Positions 1 to 8,915 of a DNA stretch of 64,000 nucleotides are shown here, one piece after another. Position 1 is the stretch's first letter, and the number at the start of each line of letters is the position of its first letter. The stretch covers positions 56,527 through 120,526 of the forward strand of contig CAIOZF010000098.1 in NCBI GenBank assembly GCA_903862645.1, written 5' to 3'. Under the pieces are notes generated by a model. That model was not told where the DNA came from, searched no databases, and worked only from the letters and a program-made list of their open reading frames with translations. The position numbers and the translations under genes were made by a program. The DNA comes from an uncultured Gammaproteobacteria bacterium (GTDB lineage Bacteria > Pseudomonadota > Gammaproteobacteria > Pseudomonadales > Pseudohongiellaceae).

Positions 1-1
1 A

Positions 2-1012
2 GTACCTTCTGCGGAGCTGCAGACAGTCTCAATGCCTGTAGTATCGAATGACGATTCCTGGCAATTGCCACTGGACGGGCCCGACGAACCACCCGCGCCC
101 CTCAATCACCCCCGCGAGCCGGATGAAGAGCAAATCTTCACGTTGGATCTCGCCGACTCACTTACCAGCCGGCTCGATCCTTCGATCTCGACGAGCACGT
201 CTTTCTGGGAGCTGGTAGAGGAAGCTGTGCCGGAGCACGAATCCACCCTTGAGCCCGTCATAGATGCAGATGTCGAACCTGTTGAAGAGGTGGCTGCCAG
301 AATCTACGCGCTATCCAAGCACGACCCGCAGCAGGAAAAACCGATGCCGACGCTGCGCGCCACCAATATCGGCGACGATTTCCTGGGGGATGTTCTGCAC
401 GGTGTCTCCATGCAACACCCTCGCGAGCATTTCAGCGCTGAAAACCTGGCGGCTGTTCACGAAGTTGCCACCCCCCTGGAAATCGACTGGCAGCCACCAC
501 GCCGCAGCGGTGCATCCACTTTGATCATGGGATTCCTGGCCTTGGTGCTGGCTGCAGGTCTGCCGGCACAATACGCCTGGCGGCACCGCAGCGAGCTCAG
601 TCAGGACCAGCGTTTGCGGCCCTGGCTGGAGCTGGTGTGCGAAACTGCAGGCTGCAGCCTTCCCCCGCTGATCGACCTGCGCGCCATCAGCAGCGACGAA
701 CTGCTGGTAAGGAGCCACACGGAAATCGCCAATGCACTCAGCATCACGCTTGTATTTCGCAACAATGCCGACTTCGCGCAGCCTTTTCCTGCACTGGAAC
801 TGCGGTTCACGGCTGCCGACAACACCCTGGTTGCCCAGCGCCGCTTTCTGCCCCGGGAGTATTTGAACGAAGAACTGGCTGGCATGCAGATGATGATGCC
901 GCCGGATGCACCGGTGCAGATTTCCTTGGAAATTCTTGATCCCGGTGTGCGAGCCATCAATTACGAGGCAAGCTTCAGCCCGGCGTTTTCCCAGAATCAA
1001 CCCTTGCATTGA
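2..1012 (+). CDS. DUF3426 membrane protein, 5' end outside window
   Basis: The reading frame is open to the left edge, so the first ATG at 32 is probably internal and the gene is cut off. Family members start with a zinc-ribbon (MJ0042-type) that would lie upstream. What remains is a long acidic, low-complexity region, one membrane segment encoded near 515-575 (STLIMGFLALVLAAG), and a C-terminal DUF3426 domain with the typical Trp/Leu-rich start and the CETAGCSLPP stretch. In Pseudomonas the same family sits between prmA and dusB, which fits the dusB gene downstream. Its function is unknown; the topology suggests a single-pass inner-membrane protein with a periplasmic C-terminal domain. Family call is fairly sure; the start is unknown. 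Confidence 0.8.
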   Translation, partial: VPSAELQTVSMPVVSNDDSWQLPLDGPDEPPAPLNHPREPDEEQIFTLDLADSLTSRLDPSISTSTSFWELVEEAVPEHESTLEPVIDADVEPVEEVAARIYALSKHDPQQEKPMPTLRATNIGDDFLGDVLHGVSMQHPREHFSAENLAAVHEVATPLEIDWQPPRRSGASTLIMGFLALVLAAGLPAQYAWRHRSELSQDQRLRPWLELVCETAGCSLPPLIDLRAISSDELLVRSHTEIANALSITLVFRNNADFAQPFPALELRFTAADNTLVAQRRFLPREYLNEELAGMQMMMPPDAPVQISLEILDPGVRAINYEASFSPAFSQNQPLH

Positions 1013-1149
1013 TGCTCTTCATGTGGCAAAAAACCGCTCGTGCATTTGTACCCTATTTTTCCCTTGCTGCCACAGTTCGTCCTACTATCATTGGCTCTAT
1101 CCAAAAACCTATAGATTACAAATACTTTGTCAGCAATTGAGGCATTACC

Positions 1150-2139
1150 CTGATCAGCATCGGCCCGCATAACCTCGCGAATCGCGTCATCCTCGCACCG
1201 ATGGCAGGCATCACTGACCAGCCCTTTCGTGACCTGTGTGTCGAACTGGGTGCGGGATTGGCGGTCGCAGAAATGCTGACCTGCAATACCGAATTATGGA
1301 CCAGCGACAAAAATCGCGCGCGCCTGACCCGTCCTGCGGCCGGAGGCCCGGATTCCGTGCAGATAGCCGGGTCCGACCCCCAAATGATGGCTGAAGCGGC
1401 GCGGCTGTATGTGGATCTGGGCGCCGACATTATCGACATAAACATGGGTTGCCCGGCCAAGAAAGTACTCAAGAAAGCGGCGGGGTCAGCGCTGCTGAAA
1501 GATACTCGACTGGTGCGCGAGATCCTCGACGCCGTGATCAAAGCCGTCGATGTGCCGGTCACACTGAAAATACGCACAGGCTGGTGCCCGGAAACGCGCA
1601 ATGGCACTGAAGTGGCTCGCATCGCCGAGGACGCGGGTGTAAAACTTTTGACTGTGCACGGCAGAACGCGCGAATGTCGCTTCGTGGGTGAGGTGGAATA
1701 CGACACGATCGCCGCCATCAAGAAGACCGTGAAGATTCCGGTGATCGCCAATGGCGACATAACCAGCGCGGAAAAAGCCAGGGCAGTCCTGAGTTTCACC
1801 GGAGCAGATGGCGTGATGATTGGTCGCGCGGCCCAGGGAAATCCCTGGATATTTGCGCAGATCAATCACTATCTGAATACGGGCGAACGTCTGCCAGCCA
1901 GACCTTTGCAGGAAGTTTGCCAGGTGCTGCTCCGACACATGAATCAATTATACGAGCTCTACGGCGAGTTCAGAGGTGTACTTATCGCACGCAAGCATGT
2001 CGGCTGGTACACCGGCAATCTGGAAGAGGCGGAGACGCTCAAGAAGAGCTTCAATCAATTGACCTCCGCTGATCAGCAGTTGTACAACGTCAGGAATTAT
2101 TTCGAGTCACTGATCAAACATAAGGAAACAGCGGTATGA
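1150..2139 (+). CDS. dusB: tRNA-dihydrouridine synthase B, apparent CTG start
   Basis: Flavoenzyme that reduces specific uridines in tRNA to dihydrouridine using FMN and NADPH. The TIM-barrel motifs are present: APMAGITDQPFR at the N-terminus, NMGCPAKKV with the catalytic cysteine, the TVHGRTRE loop, and IANGDI/GVMIGRAAQGNPW near the phosphate-binding end. The first ATG (1201) falls inside the APMAG motif and would remove the first beta strand. Upstream, the frame reads SIGPHNLANRVILAP back to a stop at 1138-1140, with no ATG, GTG or TTG. CTG at 1150 lies 7 nt after TTGAGG (1137-1142), so it is proposed as the start (329 aa); ATT at 1144 is the other option. The stop overlaps fis by 4 nt, the classical dusB-fis operon. 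Confidence 0.9.
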   Translation: MISIGPHNLANRVILAPMAGITDQPFRDLCVELGAGLAVAEMLTCNTELWTSDKNRARLTRPAAGGPDSVQIAGSDPQMMAEAARLYVDLGADIIDINMGCPAKKVLKKAAGSALLKDTRLVREILDAVIKAVDVPVTLKIRTGWCPETRNGTEVARIAEDAGVKLLTVHGRTRECRFVGEVEYDTIAAIKKTVKIPVIANGDITSAEKARAVLSFTGADGVMIGRAAQGNPWIFAQINHYLNTGERLPARPLQEVCQVLLRHMNQLYELYGEFRGVLIARKHVGWYTGNLEEAETLKKSFNQLTSADQQLYNVRNYFESLIKHKETAV

Positions 2140-2441
2140 GCACTATGGACGATCTGACGCCACCCATCGAAGCCTATACCAATGGCGGCGGGGCTGGCAC
2201 TCCTCCTCAACATCCGGCAGGGCTGCGTCGCGATGTGGAAAAATCCATGCAGATCTATTTCTCACACGTTGGCGAAGAATCAGTAAGTGATCTCTATCAG
2301 CTCGTGCTCAATGAGATCGAATTGCCCCTTCTCGAAGCCGTCCTGCGCCACACCGGCAGCAACCAGAGCAAGGCCTCTATCATGCTGGGTTTGAACCGTG
2401 GTACCCTACGCAAGAAATTGAAACAACACGGATTGTTGTAA
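2136..2441 (+). CDS. fis: DNA-binding protein Fis
   Basis: Small nucleoid-associated protein that bends DNA and acts on rRNA promoters, recombination enhancers and many other sites. The protein is 101 aa, close to the usual 98 aa. The C-terminal half is nearly canonical: LPLLEAVLRHTGSNQSKAS, then the helix-turn-helix LGLNRGTLRKKLKQHGLL. The N-terminal 30 residues are longer and richer in Gly/Pro than in enteric Fis. ATGA overlap with dusB shows translational coupling, the arrangement known from many gammaproteobacteria where fis is expressed from the dusB promoter. Very secure call. Confidence 0.97.
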   Translation: MSTMDDLTPPIEAYTNGGGAGTPPQHPAGLRRDVEKSMQIYFSHVGEESVSDLYQLVLNEIELPLLEAVLRHTGSNQSKASIMLGLNRGTLRKKLKQHGLL

Positions 2442-2470
2442 CCGACGCTCGTAACTGACTGATTTTACAG

Positions 2471-2549
2471 GCTTGCAATCGAGTCCATGTGGCAGTGAGT
2501 TGGTGATGAAGCGCCAGGTATTCGGATAATCTCTAACAGGATTGCAAGC
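2471..2549. repeat. Inverted repeat between fis and purH
   Basis: GCTTGCAATC at 2471-2480 and GATTGCAAGC at 2540-2549 are perfect inverted copies, 59 nt apart, each with a palindromic TTGCAA core. They flank a possible promoter with a GATAAT-like -10 at 2525-2530 and a TTGGTG-like -35 at 2500-2505 (spacing 19, long). It could be a pair of operator half-sites for purine control or a chance long-range stem. No PurR-type consensus was recognised. Confidence 0.35.
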
Positions 2550-2593
2550 AACGGATCCCAGTCCTGTTAATTGACTGACAGACCTTCCCTACT

Positions 2594-4189
2594 ATGCCCA
2601 CAGCCAAAACTGCCGTAGTCCGGCGCGCCCTTATCAGCGTGTCAGACAAGACCGGCGTCGTGTCATTTGCCAAATCTTTGCACAGCGTCGGCGTCGAAAT
2701 CCTCTCCACCGGAGGTACCTACAAACTCCTGCGCGCCGAACAGATCCCTGCTATTGAGATCGCCGACTACACCGGCTTTCCCGAGATGATGGACGGCCGC
2801 GTGAAGACGCTACATCCGAAGGTGCATGGTGGCATTCTTGCCCGACGCGATATCGATCAGGCGGTCATGCAGGAGCACGGCATACCCCCGATTGATTTGG
2901 TTGTCGTAAACCTCTACCCATTTGAGGCGACAGTCGCCAAACCCGATTGCGATCTTCCGACCGCCATCGAAAATATCGACATCGGCGGCCCGACCATGTT
3001 GCGTGCCGCTGCCAAAAATCACGCCTGGGTTGGAGTCGTGGTCAATCCATCCGATTACGATCGCATCATCGCAGAGCTGAAAGACAACGGTGGCGCACTG
3101 AAGGCCAGTACCCGTTTCGATCTGGCGGTGCGCACCTATGAACACACCGCCGCTTACGACGCCGCCATCGCCAATTATCTGGGACGCCTGGTACCCGATG
3201 CGCAGGGTGACGAGAACTCCAACCGTGTTTTTCCACGTACCTATAGCACCCAGTTCATCAAGAGCCAGGACATGCGCTATGGCGAGAACCCGCACCAGCG
3301 CGCCGCGTTCTATGTGGAAAAAAACCCCCAGGAAGCCAGCATCAGCACCGCCGTGCAGCACCAGGGCAAGGAGCTGTCCTACAACAATATCGCCGACACC
3401 GACGCGGCACTGGAGTGCGTGAAGTCCTTCACCGAACCAGCCTGCGTCATCGTCAAGCACGCCAACCCCTGTGGCGTGGCCATCGGTCATACCATCAAGC
3501 GCGCTTATGCGCTGGCCTATCAGACCGATCCAACCTCGGCTTTCGGCGGCATCATCGCTTTCAACCGCGAACTGGATGCAGAGACCGCGCAGGAAATCAT
3601 AAACCGCCAGTTCACCGAAGTGATCATCGCGCCGACAGTGTCTGCCGATGCCTTGCAGGTACTGGCAGCCAAGCAAAATGTGCGCGTGCTCAGTTGTGGG
3701 CAATGGCAGACAGAACGCTTGGCAGACCTGGACTACAAACGCGTCAACGGTGGACTGCTGGTGCAGGATCGCGATATCCACCAGATTACAGCAGCGGATT
3801 TGAAAGTCGTGAGCAAGCGCCAGCCGACTCCACAGGAGATCGCCGATCTGCTATTTGCATGGAAGGTCGCCATGTTTGTGAAATCAAACGCCATCGTCTA
3901 CTGCAAAGACAATCAGACCATAGGCATCGGTGCCGGCCAGATGAGCCGCGTCTACAGCGCCCGCATCGCCGGCATTAAAGCAGCAGACGAGAATCTGGAA
4001 GTGCAAGGTTCGGTGATGGCCTCCGACGCATTTTTCCCATTCCGTGATGGCATTGATGCTGCGGCAAAAGCCGGCATCAGCGCCGTGATTCAGCCCGGGG
4101 GTTCCATGCGTGACGAGGAAGTGATAGCGGCCGCCGACGAGGCTGGCATGGCCATGGTCTTCACTGGCGTGCGCCACTTCCGTCATTGA
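2594..4189 (+). CDS. purH: Bifunctional AICAR formyltransferase/IMP cyclohydrolase
   Basis: Carries out the last two steps of de novo IMP synthesis. The N-terminal MGS-like cyclohydrolase domain (about residues 10-150) begins with [18 protein letters not shown] and STGGTYKLL. The formyltransferase domain follows, with [14 protein letters not shown], the catalytic Lys-His in [13 protein letters not shown], and the C-terminal [12 protein letters not shown] and QPGGSMRD motifs. Length is 531 aa, as in E. coli. The gene is followed at 88 nt by purD, so the two probably form the usual purHD operon. Its stop codon lies inside the first unit of a 13-bp tandem repeat (4180-4244). Confidence 0.97.
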   Translation: MPTAKTAVVRRALISVSDKTGVVSFAKSLHSVGVEILSTGGTYKLLRAEQIPAIEIADYTGFPEMMDGRVKTLHPKVHGGILARRDIDQAVMQEHGIPPIDLVVVNLYPFEATVAKPDCDLPTAIENIDIGGPTMLRAAAKNHAWVGVVVNPSDYDRIIAELKDNGGALKASTRFDLAVRTYEHTAAYDAAIANYLGRLVPDAQGDENSNRVFPRTYSTQFIKSQDMRYGENPHQRAAFYVEKNPQEASISTAVQHQGKELSYNNIADTDAALECVKSFTEPACVIVKHANPCGVAIGHTIKRAYALAYQTDPTSAFGGIIAFNRELDAETAQEIINRQFTEVIIAPTVSADALQVLAAKQNVRVLSCGQWQTERLADLDYKRVNGGLLVQDRDIHQITAADLKVVSKRQPTPQEIADLLFAWKVAMFVKSNAIVYCKDNQTIGIGAGQMSRVYSARIAGIKAADENLEVQGSVMASDAFFPFRDGIDAAAKAGISAVIQPGGSMRDEEVIAAADEAGMAMVFTGVRHFRH

Positions 4190-4244
4190 AGACCGTCATT
4201 AAAGACCATCACTAAAGGCTGTCATCAGAGACTGTCACTAAGGC
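4180..4244. repeat. Five imperfect 13-bp tandem repeats across the purH stop
   Basis: Units of the form CCGTCATTRAAGA follow one another without gaps: 4180-4192, 4193-4205, 4206-4218, 4219-4231 and 4232-4244. The first unit contains the last two codons and the stop of purH; the others lie in the purH-purD gap. Units 1 and 2 differ by one base; later units diverge more. This looks like local amplification of the end of purH. Confidence 0.8.
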
Positions 4245-4277
4245 CCTGCACCGCACGCCGTAACAGAGAATGCTTAG

Positions 4278-5567
4278 ATGAATGTAATGATTATTGGAAA
4301 TGGTGGCCGCGAACACGCGCTGGCCTGGCGCCTGCGCCAATCCCCGCAGGCTGGCCGCATCTTCGTCGCCCCTGGCAACGCCGGTACCCATCTGGAAGCG
4401 GGGGTTGAGAACGTCGCCATCGACACGCTGGATTTCCCGGCACTGGTGCAGTTCGCCAGACAGAATGACGTCGGCCTGACCATCGTCGGCCCCGAGGCAC
4501 CACTGGTGGCCGGAGTCGTGGACTATTTTGCGAGTCATGGCCTGCGTTGCTTTGGTCCCTCGAAGAGTGCCGCTCAGCTGGAGGGTTCCAAAGCCTTCAC
4601 CAAAGACTTTCTCGCCCGTCACAACGTGCCGACCGCCGCTTACCGCAACTTCACGGAGATCGCCCCGGCAGTGGCCTATGTCCGTGAACAGGGCGCCCCA
4701 ATCGTCATCAAGGCTGACGGACTCGCTGCAGGCAAAGGTGTCATCATCGCCCAGAGCGTAGACGAGGCGATTGTCACTATCCAGGACATGCTCTCCGGCA
4801 ACAAGTTCGGCAATGCCGGGCACCGCGTCGTCATCGAACAATTCCTGACCGGCGAAGAAGCCAGTTTCATCGTTATGGTGGACGGCACCCACGTCCTGCC
4901 ATTCGCGACCTCGCAGGATCACAAGGCACGTGACGACGGCGATCGCGGTCCCAATACCGGCGGCATGGGCGCCTACTCGCCCGCCCCCGTGGTAACCGAT
5001 GCAGTCCACGCCAGGGTAATGCGGGAAGTCATCATGCCGACCGTCAACGGCATGCAGGCCGACGGCAGTCCCTATGTCGGCTTCCTGTATGCCGGATTGA
5101 TGATTGGGGATAACGGCGACATCAATGTCATCGAATTCAATTGCCGCTTCGGGGACCCGGAAGCGCAACCGGTGATGATGCGCCTGCAGTCGGACCTGAT
5201 CACCCTGTGCAATGCCGCTCTGGATGGCCGTCTGCACACAGTGGAAGCAACATGGGATCCTCGCCCCGCGGTGGGCGTCGTGATGGCCAGTGGCGGCTAT
5301 CCCGACGCCTATGCCAAGGGCGATGTCATCAGCGGATTGGAGACAAACACAAACAGCGACCGCAAGATATTCCACGCGGGCACAGCCATGCGCGGCAATG
5401 ATGTCGTCAGCAGCGGTGGTCGCGTCCTGTGCGCGACAGCATTAGGGAATACCGTCACCGACGCACAACAGGCTGCCTACACGTTGGCCGACGGAGTACA
5501 CTGGAACAAAGTCTACTACCGACGCGATATCGCCTATCGCGCCATCGCCAGAGAAAAGGTGAGATAA
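4278..5567 (+). CDS. purD: Phosphoribosylamine-glycine ligase (GARS)
   Basis: ATP-grasp enzyme that joins phosphoribosylamine and glycine, the second step of purine synthesis. The start [19 protein letters not shown] is canonical. ATP-grasp landmarks are present: [48 protein letters not shown] and the metal-binding [10 protein letters not shown]. Length 429 aa matches the family. Second gene of the purHD pair. The stop is 2 nt before coq7, so coq7 is likely co-transcribed. Confidence 0.97.
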   Translation: MNVMIIGNGGREHALAWRLRQSPQAGRIFVAPGNAGTHLEAGVENVAIDTLDFPALVQFARQNDVGLTIVGPEAPLVAGVVDYFASHGLRCFGPSKSAAQLEGSKAFTKDFLARHNVPTAAYRNFTEIAPAVAYVREQGAPIVIKADGLAAGKGVIIAQSVDEAIVTIQDMLSGNKFGNAGHRVVIEQFLTGEEASFIVMVDGTHVLPFATSQDHKARDDGDRGPNTGGMGAYSPAPVVTDAVHARVMREVIMPTVNGMQADGSPYVGFLYAGLMIGDNGDINVIEFNCRFGDPEAQPVMMRLQSDLITLCNAALDGRLHTVEATWDPRPAVGVVMASGGYPDAYAKGDVISGLETNTNSDRKIFHAGTAMRGNDVVSSGGRVLCATALGNTVTDAQQAAYTLADGVHWNKVYYRRDIAYRAIAREKVR

Positions 5568-5569
5568 CC

Positions 5570-6238
5570 ATGCGCGACCACGCCCCCTCCAGCAGCAACG
5601 GCACAAACCTCAATGCTCTCGATCAGCTGATCATGCAGTTCGATCAGGCCCTGCGCACCCTGGTGCCGGGCGCCAGCACTGCGCGGCGCACGACGCCGGC
5701 GCGCGGCAAACAGGAGCGCGAACTGACACAGGAACAGCGCCAGCACGCCGCCGCGCTGATGCGTATCAATCACACCGGAGAGGTCTGTGCCCAGGCGCTC
5801 TATCAGGGGCAGGCGCTGACAGCAAAACTGCCCGACATCCGTGCCACCATGGAACATGCCGCTCAGGAAGAGGTGGATCATCTCGCCTGGTGCGAACAGC
5901 GCCTGCGGGAACTGGACAGCCGCACGAGCTACCTCAATCCCCTGTGGTATGGGATGTCATTCGGATTGGGCGCCGCAGCAGGCATGGCAGGCGACAAATG
6001 GAGCCTGGGCTTTGTGGCGGAGACTGAGCAGCAGGTATGCGAGCATTTGCGTGAGCATATGGAAAAACTGCCGCACGAAGACGAGAAAAGTCACGCGGTT
6101 CTCAACCAGATGTTGATAGATGAGAAGATTCACGGGGAAACAGCGAAACAGGCAGGCGGTGCTGAGTTGCCGATGCCCATCAAGCTTGGTATGAGCATGA
6201 TGTCTGTGGTTATGAAGAAGGCTGCCTATCGTTTTTAG
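5570..6238 (+). CDS. coq7: 2-polyprenyl-3-methyl-6-methoxy-benzoquinol hydroxylase (Coq7/CatA)
   Basis: Di-iron hydroxylase that makes the last hydroxylation in ubiquinone synthesis. Iron ligands are visible in the expected order: [13 protein letters not shown], the EExxH motif in [21 protein letters not shown], and [10 protein letters not shown]. The start at 5570 was chosen because the Shine-Dalgarno AGGTGAG precedes it and the frame upstream overlaps purD. The product is 222 aa, the size of the Pseudomonas-type enzyme. The first 45 residues are a variable leader before the conserved part. It follows purD after 2 nt. The presence of coq7 says the organism makes ubiquinone aerobically. Confidence 0.95.
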   Translation: MRDHAPSSSNGTNLNALDQLIMQFDQALRTLVPGASTARRTTPARGKQERELTQEQRQHAAALMRINHTGEVCAQALYQGQALTAKLPDIRATMEHAAQEEVDHLAWCEQRLRELDSRTSYLNPLWYGMSFGLGAAAGMAGDKWSLGFVAETEQQVCEHLREHMEKLPHEDEKSHAVLNQMLIDEKIHGETAKQAGGAELPMPIKLGMSMMSVVMKKAAYRF

Positions 6239-6291
6239 GAAACCGAAGCTGACGGGCGTGGCCTGTCAGATTCGTCGGCCTCCCAAGCAGA

Positions 6292-6711
6292 TCATTCCGG
6301 CACAATCTCAAAATCGTGTGTCACCTGCACCCCACCTTTCACCATCATGATGGTCGCCGAGCAATATTTTTCAGCAGACAGCGCCACGGCCTTCTCTACC
6401 TGTTTGGCGCTCAGATCTTTGCCGCCGACACGAAAATGCATGTGAATTTTTTCGAAGACTGCGGGGATTGCATCGGCACGCTCCGCGCTCAAATCGCATT
6501 CGCAGCTGCTCACGTTCTGACGCGCCTTCTGCAGAATTGTCACCACGTCATACGAAGAACAACCACCGGCACCGATCAACAACAACTCCATCGGCCGCAT
6601 GCCGATGTTTTCACCACCACTCGATTCCGGCCCTTCCATCAACACGGCATGGCCACTGCCGGATTGGCCCAGAAATTTCACTTCGTTTATCCAACGCACT
6701 TTCGCTTTCAT
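6292..6711 (-). CDS. OsmC-family protein (YhfA type)
   Basis: Member of the OsmC/Ohr thiol-peroxidase fold, 139 aa. The two redox cysteines of the family are present, in GAGGCSSYDVV and EKYCSATIMM. The sequence is closer to the E. coli YhfA branch than to OsmC or Ohr proper. It stands divergently beside crp, the same neighbourhood as yhfA-crp in E. coli, which supports orthology. Its physiological substrate is not known. The 240 bp to crp must hold the promoters of both genes. Confidence 0.88.
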   Translation of the reverse strand: MKAKVRWINEVKFLGQSGSGHAVLMEGPESSGGENIGMRPMELLLIGAGGCSSYDVVTILQKARQNVSSCECDLSAERADAIPAVFEKIHMHFRVGGKDLSAKQVEKAVALSAEKYCSATIMMVKGGVQVTHDFEIVPE

Positions 6712-6850
6712 CGTCGTCTCTCTTCAGTGTCTACTAAGGCAGTGCCTCATCCTCGTTTCGAAAAAGTCCGGCACCGCACCAACGTGAGGGAAGATTACCA
6801 CAGACCGACAGCCCGCACGACGCACCAGACATTCACAGGTCTGCGAGAAG

Positions 6851-6866
6851 TGTGATATAAATCTGA
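6851..6866. promoter_or_regulatory. Weak candidate CRP site between osmC and crp
   Basis: TGTGATATAAATCTGA matches the left CRP half-site TGTGA exactly, with the correct 6-nt spacer, but the right half (TCTGA for TCACA) matches at only three of five bases. Its position about 100 nt before the crp start would suit autoregulation or control of the divergent osmC-like gene. Weak evidence. Confidence 0.3.
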
Positions 6867-6951
6867 GGTATCTGAACCCGGGCGCGCTGCGAATCATAAG
6901 TGCCGGCCCGTTCCGCACCGCTGTCGCTTTGCTGGCGAGGAGTATTTCAAT

Positions 6952-7587
6952 ATGGCGCTAATGGCCATCACACCGCATATCAAGGATGTGGATAATTTCC
7001 TGACTCACTGCCATCGTCGACGCTATCCAAATCGCAGCACCATCATTTACGAGGGCGATACCTGTAATACGCTTTACTACATCATCGCAGGGTCTGTCTC
7101 CGTCATTCTGGAAGATGATGATGGCAAGGAAGTCGTTATCGCCTATCTCAATCCAGGGGATTTCTTTGGGGAAATGGGGCTTTTCGAACAGAAAGAGGCG
7201 CGCAGTGCCTGGTGTCGAGCACGAACCATGTGTGAGATTGCCGAAATCAGTTACACCAGTTTCAACAACTACATCCGCCTGCATCCGGAAATCGTTTTCA
7301 CAATCGGCAAACAGATGGCTCACCGTCTGCGCAACACCACTCGCAAGGTCGGCGACCTCGCCTTCTACGATGTCACCGGTCGCATCGCCCGCACCCTTAT
7401 CGAATTGAGCAAGGAACCCGATGCCATGACCCATCCGGACGGCATGCAGATCAAGATCACGCGGCAGGAATTGGGTCGATTGGTCAACTGCTCACGCGAG
7501 ATGGCCGGCCGGGTGTTGAAGGCCCTGGAGGAACAGGAGCTGATACACGTCAAGGGCAAGACCGTCGTTGTCTTTGGCACACGTTGA
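6952..7587 (+). CDS. crp: cAMP receptor protein (CRP/Vfr)
   Basis: Global regulator that binds cAMP and then DNA at TGTGA-N6-TCACA sites. Length 211 aa. The cAMP pocket is intact: [19 protein letters not shown] includes the Gly-Glu and Arg-Ser that bind the phosphate and ribose, and the C-helix keeps the Thr-Thr pair before [16 protein letters not shown]. The recognition helix [14 protein letters not shown] retains Arg, Glu and Arg at the DNA-reading positions. Start ATG at 6952 follows GAGGAG with 9 nt; ATG at 6961 is a possible alternative. Neighbour of osmC, as in E. coli, and of the trp genes, as in Pseudomonas vfr. Confidence 0.96.
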   Translation: MALMAITPHIKDVDNFLTHCHRRRYPNRSTIIYEGDTCNTLYYIIAGSVSVILEDDDGKEVVIAYLNPGDFFGEMGLFEQKEARSAWCRARTMCEIAEISYTSFNNYIRLHPEIVFTIGKQMAHRLRNTTRKVGDLAFYDVTGRIARTLIELSKEPDAMTHPDGMQIKITRQELGRLVNCSREMAGRVLKALEEQELIHVKGKTVVVFGTR

Positions 7588-7630
7588 ATGTGCTCCTTTT
7601 CTCTGACTTCGCCCTCTCGGCGGGGGAGAC

Positions 7631-8383
7631 TCAATCCGCCGACGCCAGCAGCAACAATCCCTGTTCGCTTCTACTTTGTGCCAGCAGCTTTTCCTTTCTA
7701 GCCTCGATAACCGCCAGTTTCTCGCTTCGCTCCCGACCAATGTAGGGGCCGCGCACCACCAGACTTTCAGCCCGCTGAAAATTGCTCAGCGCCTTGATCT
7801 TGTCACCGTCTCGCAATGCCAGCTCCCCCATTTGGAGGTTGGAATTGACGGCGACCGTGAGACTGAGCGTACCCAGATAACGCGCCACAGATTCCAGCTG
7901 ATCGCCACGCACCTGACGAAACTGGTAGAGGCGTCTAATGATGCTCATTGCTTCGCTGATGTAGGCACGCGTGATCTGTATCTCTCGCTCGCTGCTCAGG
8001 CCCGTGCGCTGCTCCAGCCTCTGCCGGCGCAGCTCCAATTGCTCAGCACTGGCCCTGTCAACCTCAGTCAGTGAGCCAAGACTGGCCTGCACCTGTCGCA
8101 GGTCGCTCTCCAGATCGGCACGGGAAGGGTCGAGCAGCTGGATTTTCTGCAGGTCGGATTGCAGGCTCTGATACAGAATTCTAAGCAACTCCGGGTTATC
8201 GTCCAGATCGAGCAGCGCCCGGATGACGTTACGGGTCGCGGCCCGGCGTCGATCCAGAGCTGTCAGGCGATATAGACGAACCACGTTCTGCTCCTGCATT
8301 TCCTGGGCATAGCGGGCGATCAGCAGCGAGGCCACCATCACGACCAGAAGGCAAGGGAGAATGAGGAACTGGGAAAGGTCCAT
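7631..8383 (-). CDS. Uncharacterised single-pass coiled-coil protein
   Basis: A 250-aa protein, family not recognised. The start at 8383 (MDLSQFLILPCLLVVMVASL) gives an N-terminal membrane anchor; the frame continues upstream but without such structure. After the anchor the sequence is helical and charged with heptad-like Leu spacing, for example LQSDLQKIQLLDPSRADLES and AEQLELRRQRLEQR, followed by a region resembling a TPR-like helical tail (NFQRAESLVVRG). The rest of the protein probably faces the periplasm or cytoplasm as an elongated coiled coil. It lies on its own between crp (convergent) and dgkA (same strand, 142 nt upstream). No function is proposed. Confidence 0.7.
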   Translation of the reverse strand: MDLSQFLILPCLLVVMVASLLIARYAQEMQEQNVVRLYRLTALDRRRAATRNVIRALLDLDDNPELLRILYQSLQSDLQKIQLLDPSRADLESDLRQVQASLGSLTEVDRASAEQLELRRQRLEQRTGLSSEREIQITRAYISEAMSIIRRLYQFRQVRGDQLESVARYLGTLSLTVAVNSNLQMGELALRDGDKIKALSNFQRAESLVVRGPYIGRERSEKLAVIEARKEKLLAQSRSEQGLLLLASAD

Positions 8384-8525
8384 GGGGCACCGAACAACCG
8401 ACGACTTTGACGCGGAAGATGCGTCTCCTAGTTTGTTATCGGCGCTGTCGGCGTGAGGTTTATGCCGGAGAGGGTATATTCTCTGGAACAATTGCAGGAC
8501 GGGATAATTCGAGGGCTGTCCGAAG

Positions 8526-8915
8526 TCAGAGCAACAACAACCCCCAGACCAAAGCCACCAGCAACATCGCCAGCAGGACGGCGGCGGAACCGATATCCTT
8601 GGCCTTGCCGGACAACTCGTGGTACTCGGAGCCAATGCGATTGACGAGCACCTCAACGGCCGTGTTGAGCAACTCCACAATCAACAGCAGTAACAGAGAC
8701 CCAATCAACAACGCCACTTCCAGACGCGTCTCCCCCAGCCACACGGCGATTGGCGTGAACACAACCAATACCAGCACCTCCAGCCGAAAGGCCTCTTCCG
8801 ACGCGAAAGCGGCACGTAATCCCGCCAGCGAATAGCGTGTGGCCGCGATCAATCGTGGGATGCCCTTGCGCTTGGGGGGGACGGTTGCAAAGTCAGGTGA
8901 TGGGATTTCAGACAT
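8526..8915 (-). CDS. dgkA: Diacylglycerol kinase
   Basis: Small integral membrane kinase that phosphorylates diacylglycerol released by periplasmic glucan or LPS modification. The 129-aa product has three membrane segments and the family signature VELLNTAVEVLVNRI followed by SGKAKDIGSAAV. The start at 8915 (MSEIPSPDF) was chosen because it gives the normal length; the longer frame only adds Arg/Pro-rich sequence overlapping trpC. The start codon overlaps the end of trpC by 8 nt, so it is probably translated as the last gene of a trpGDC-dgkA unit. Confidence 0.93.
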   Translation of the reverse strand: MSEIPSPDFATVPPKRKGIPRLIAATRYSLAGLRAAFASEEAFRLEVLVLVVFTPIAVWLGETRLEVALLIGSLLLLLIVELLNTAVEVLVNRIGSEYHELSGKAKDIGSAAVLLAMLLVALVWGLLLL

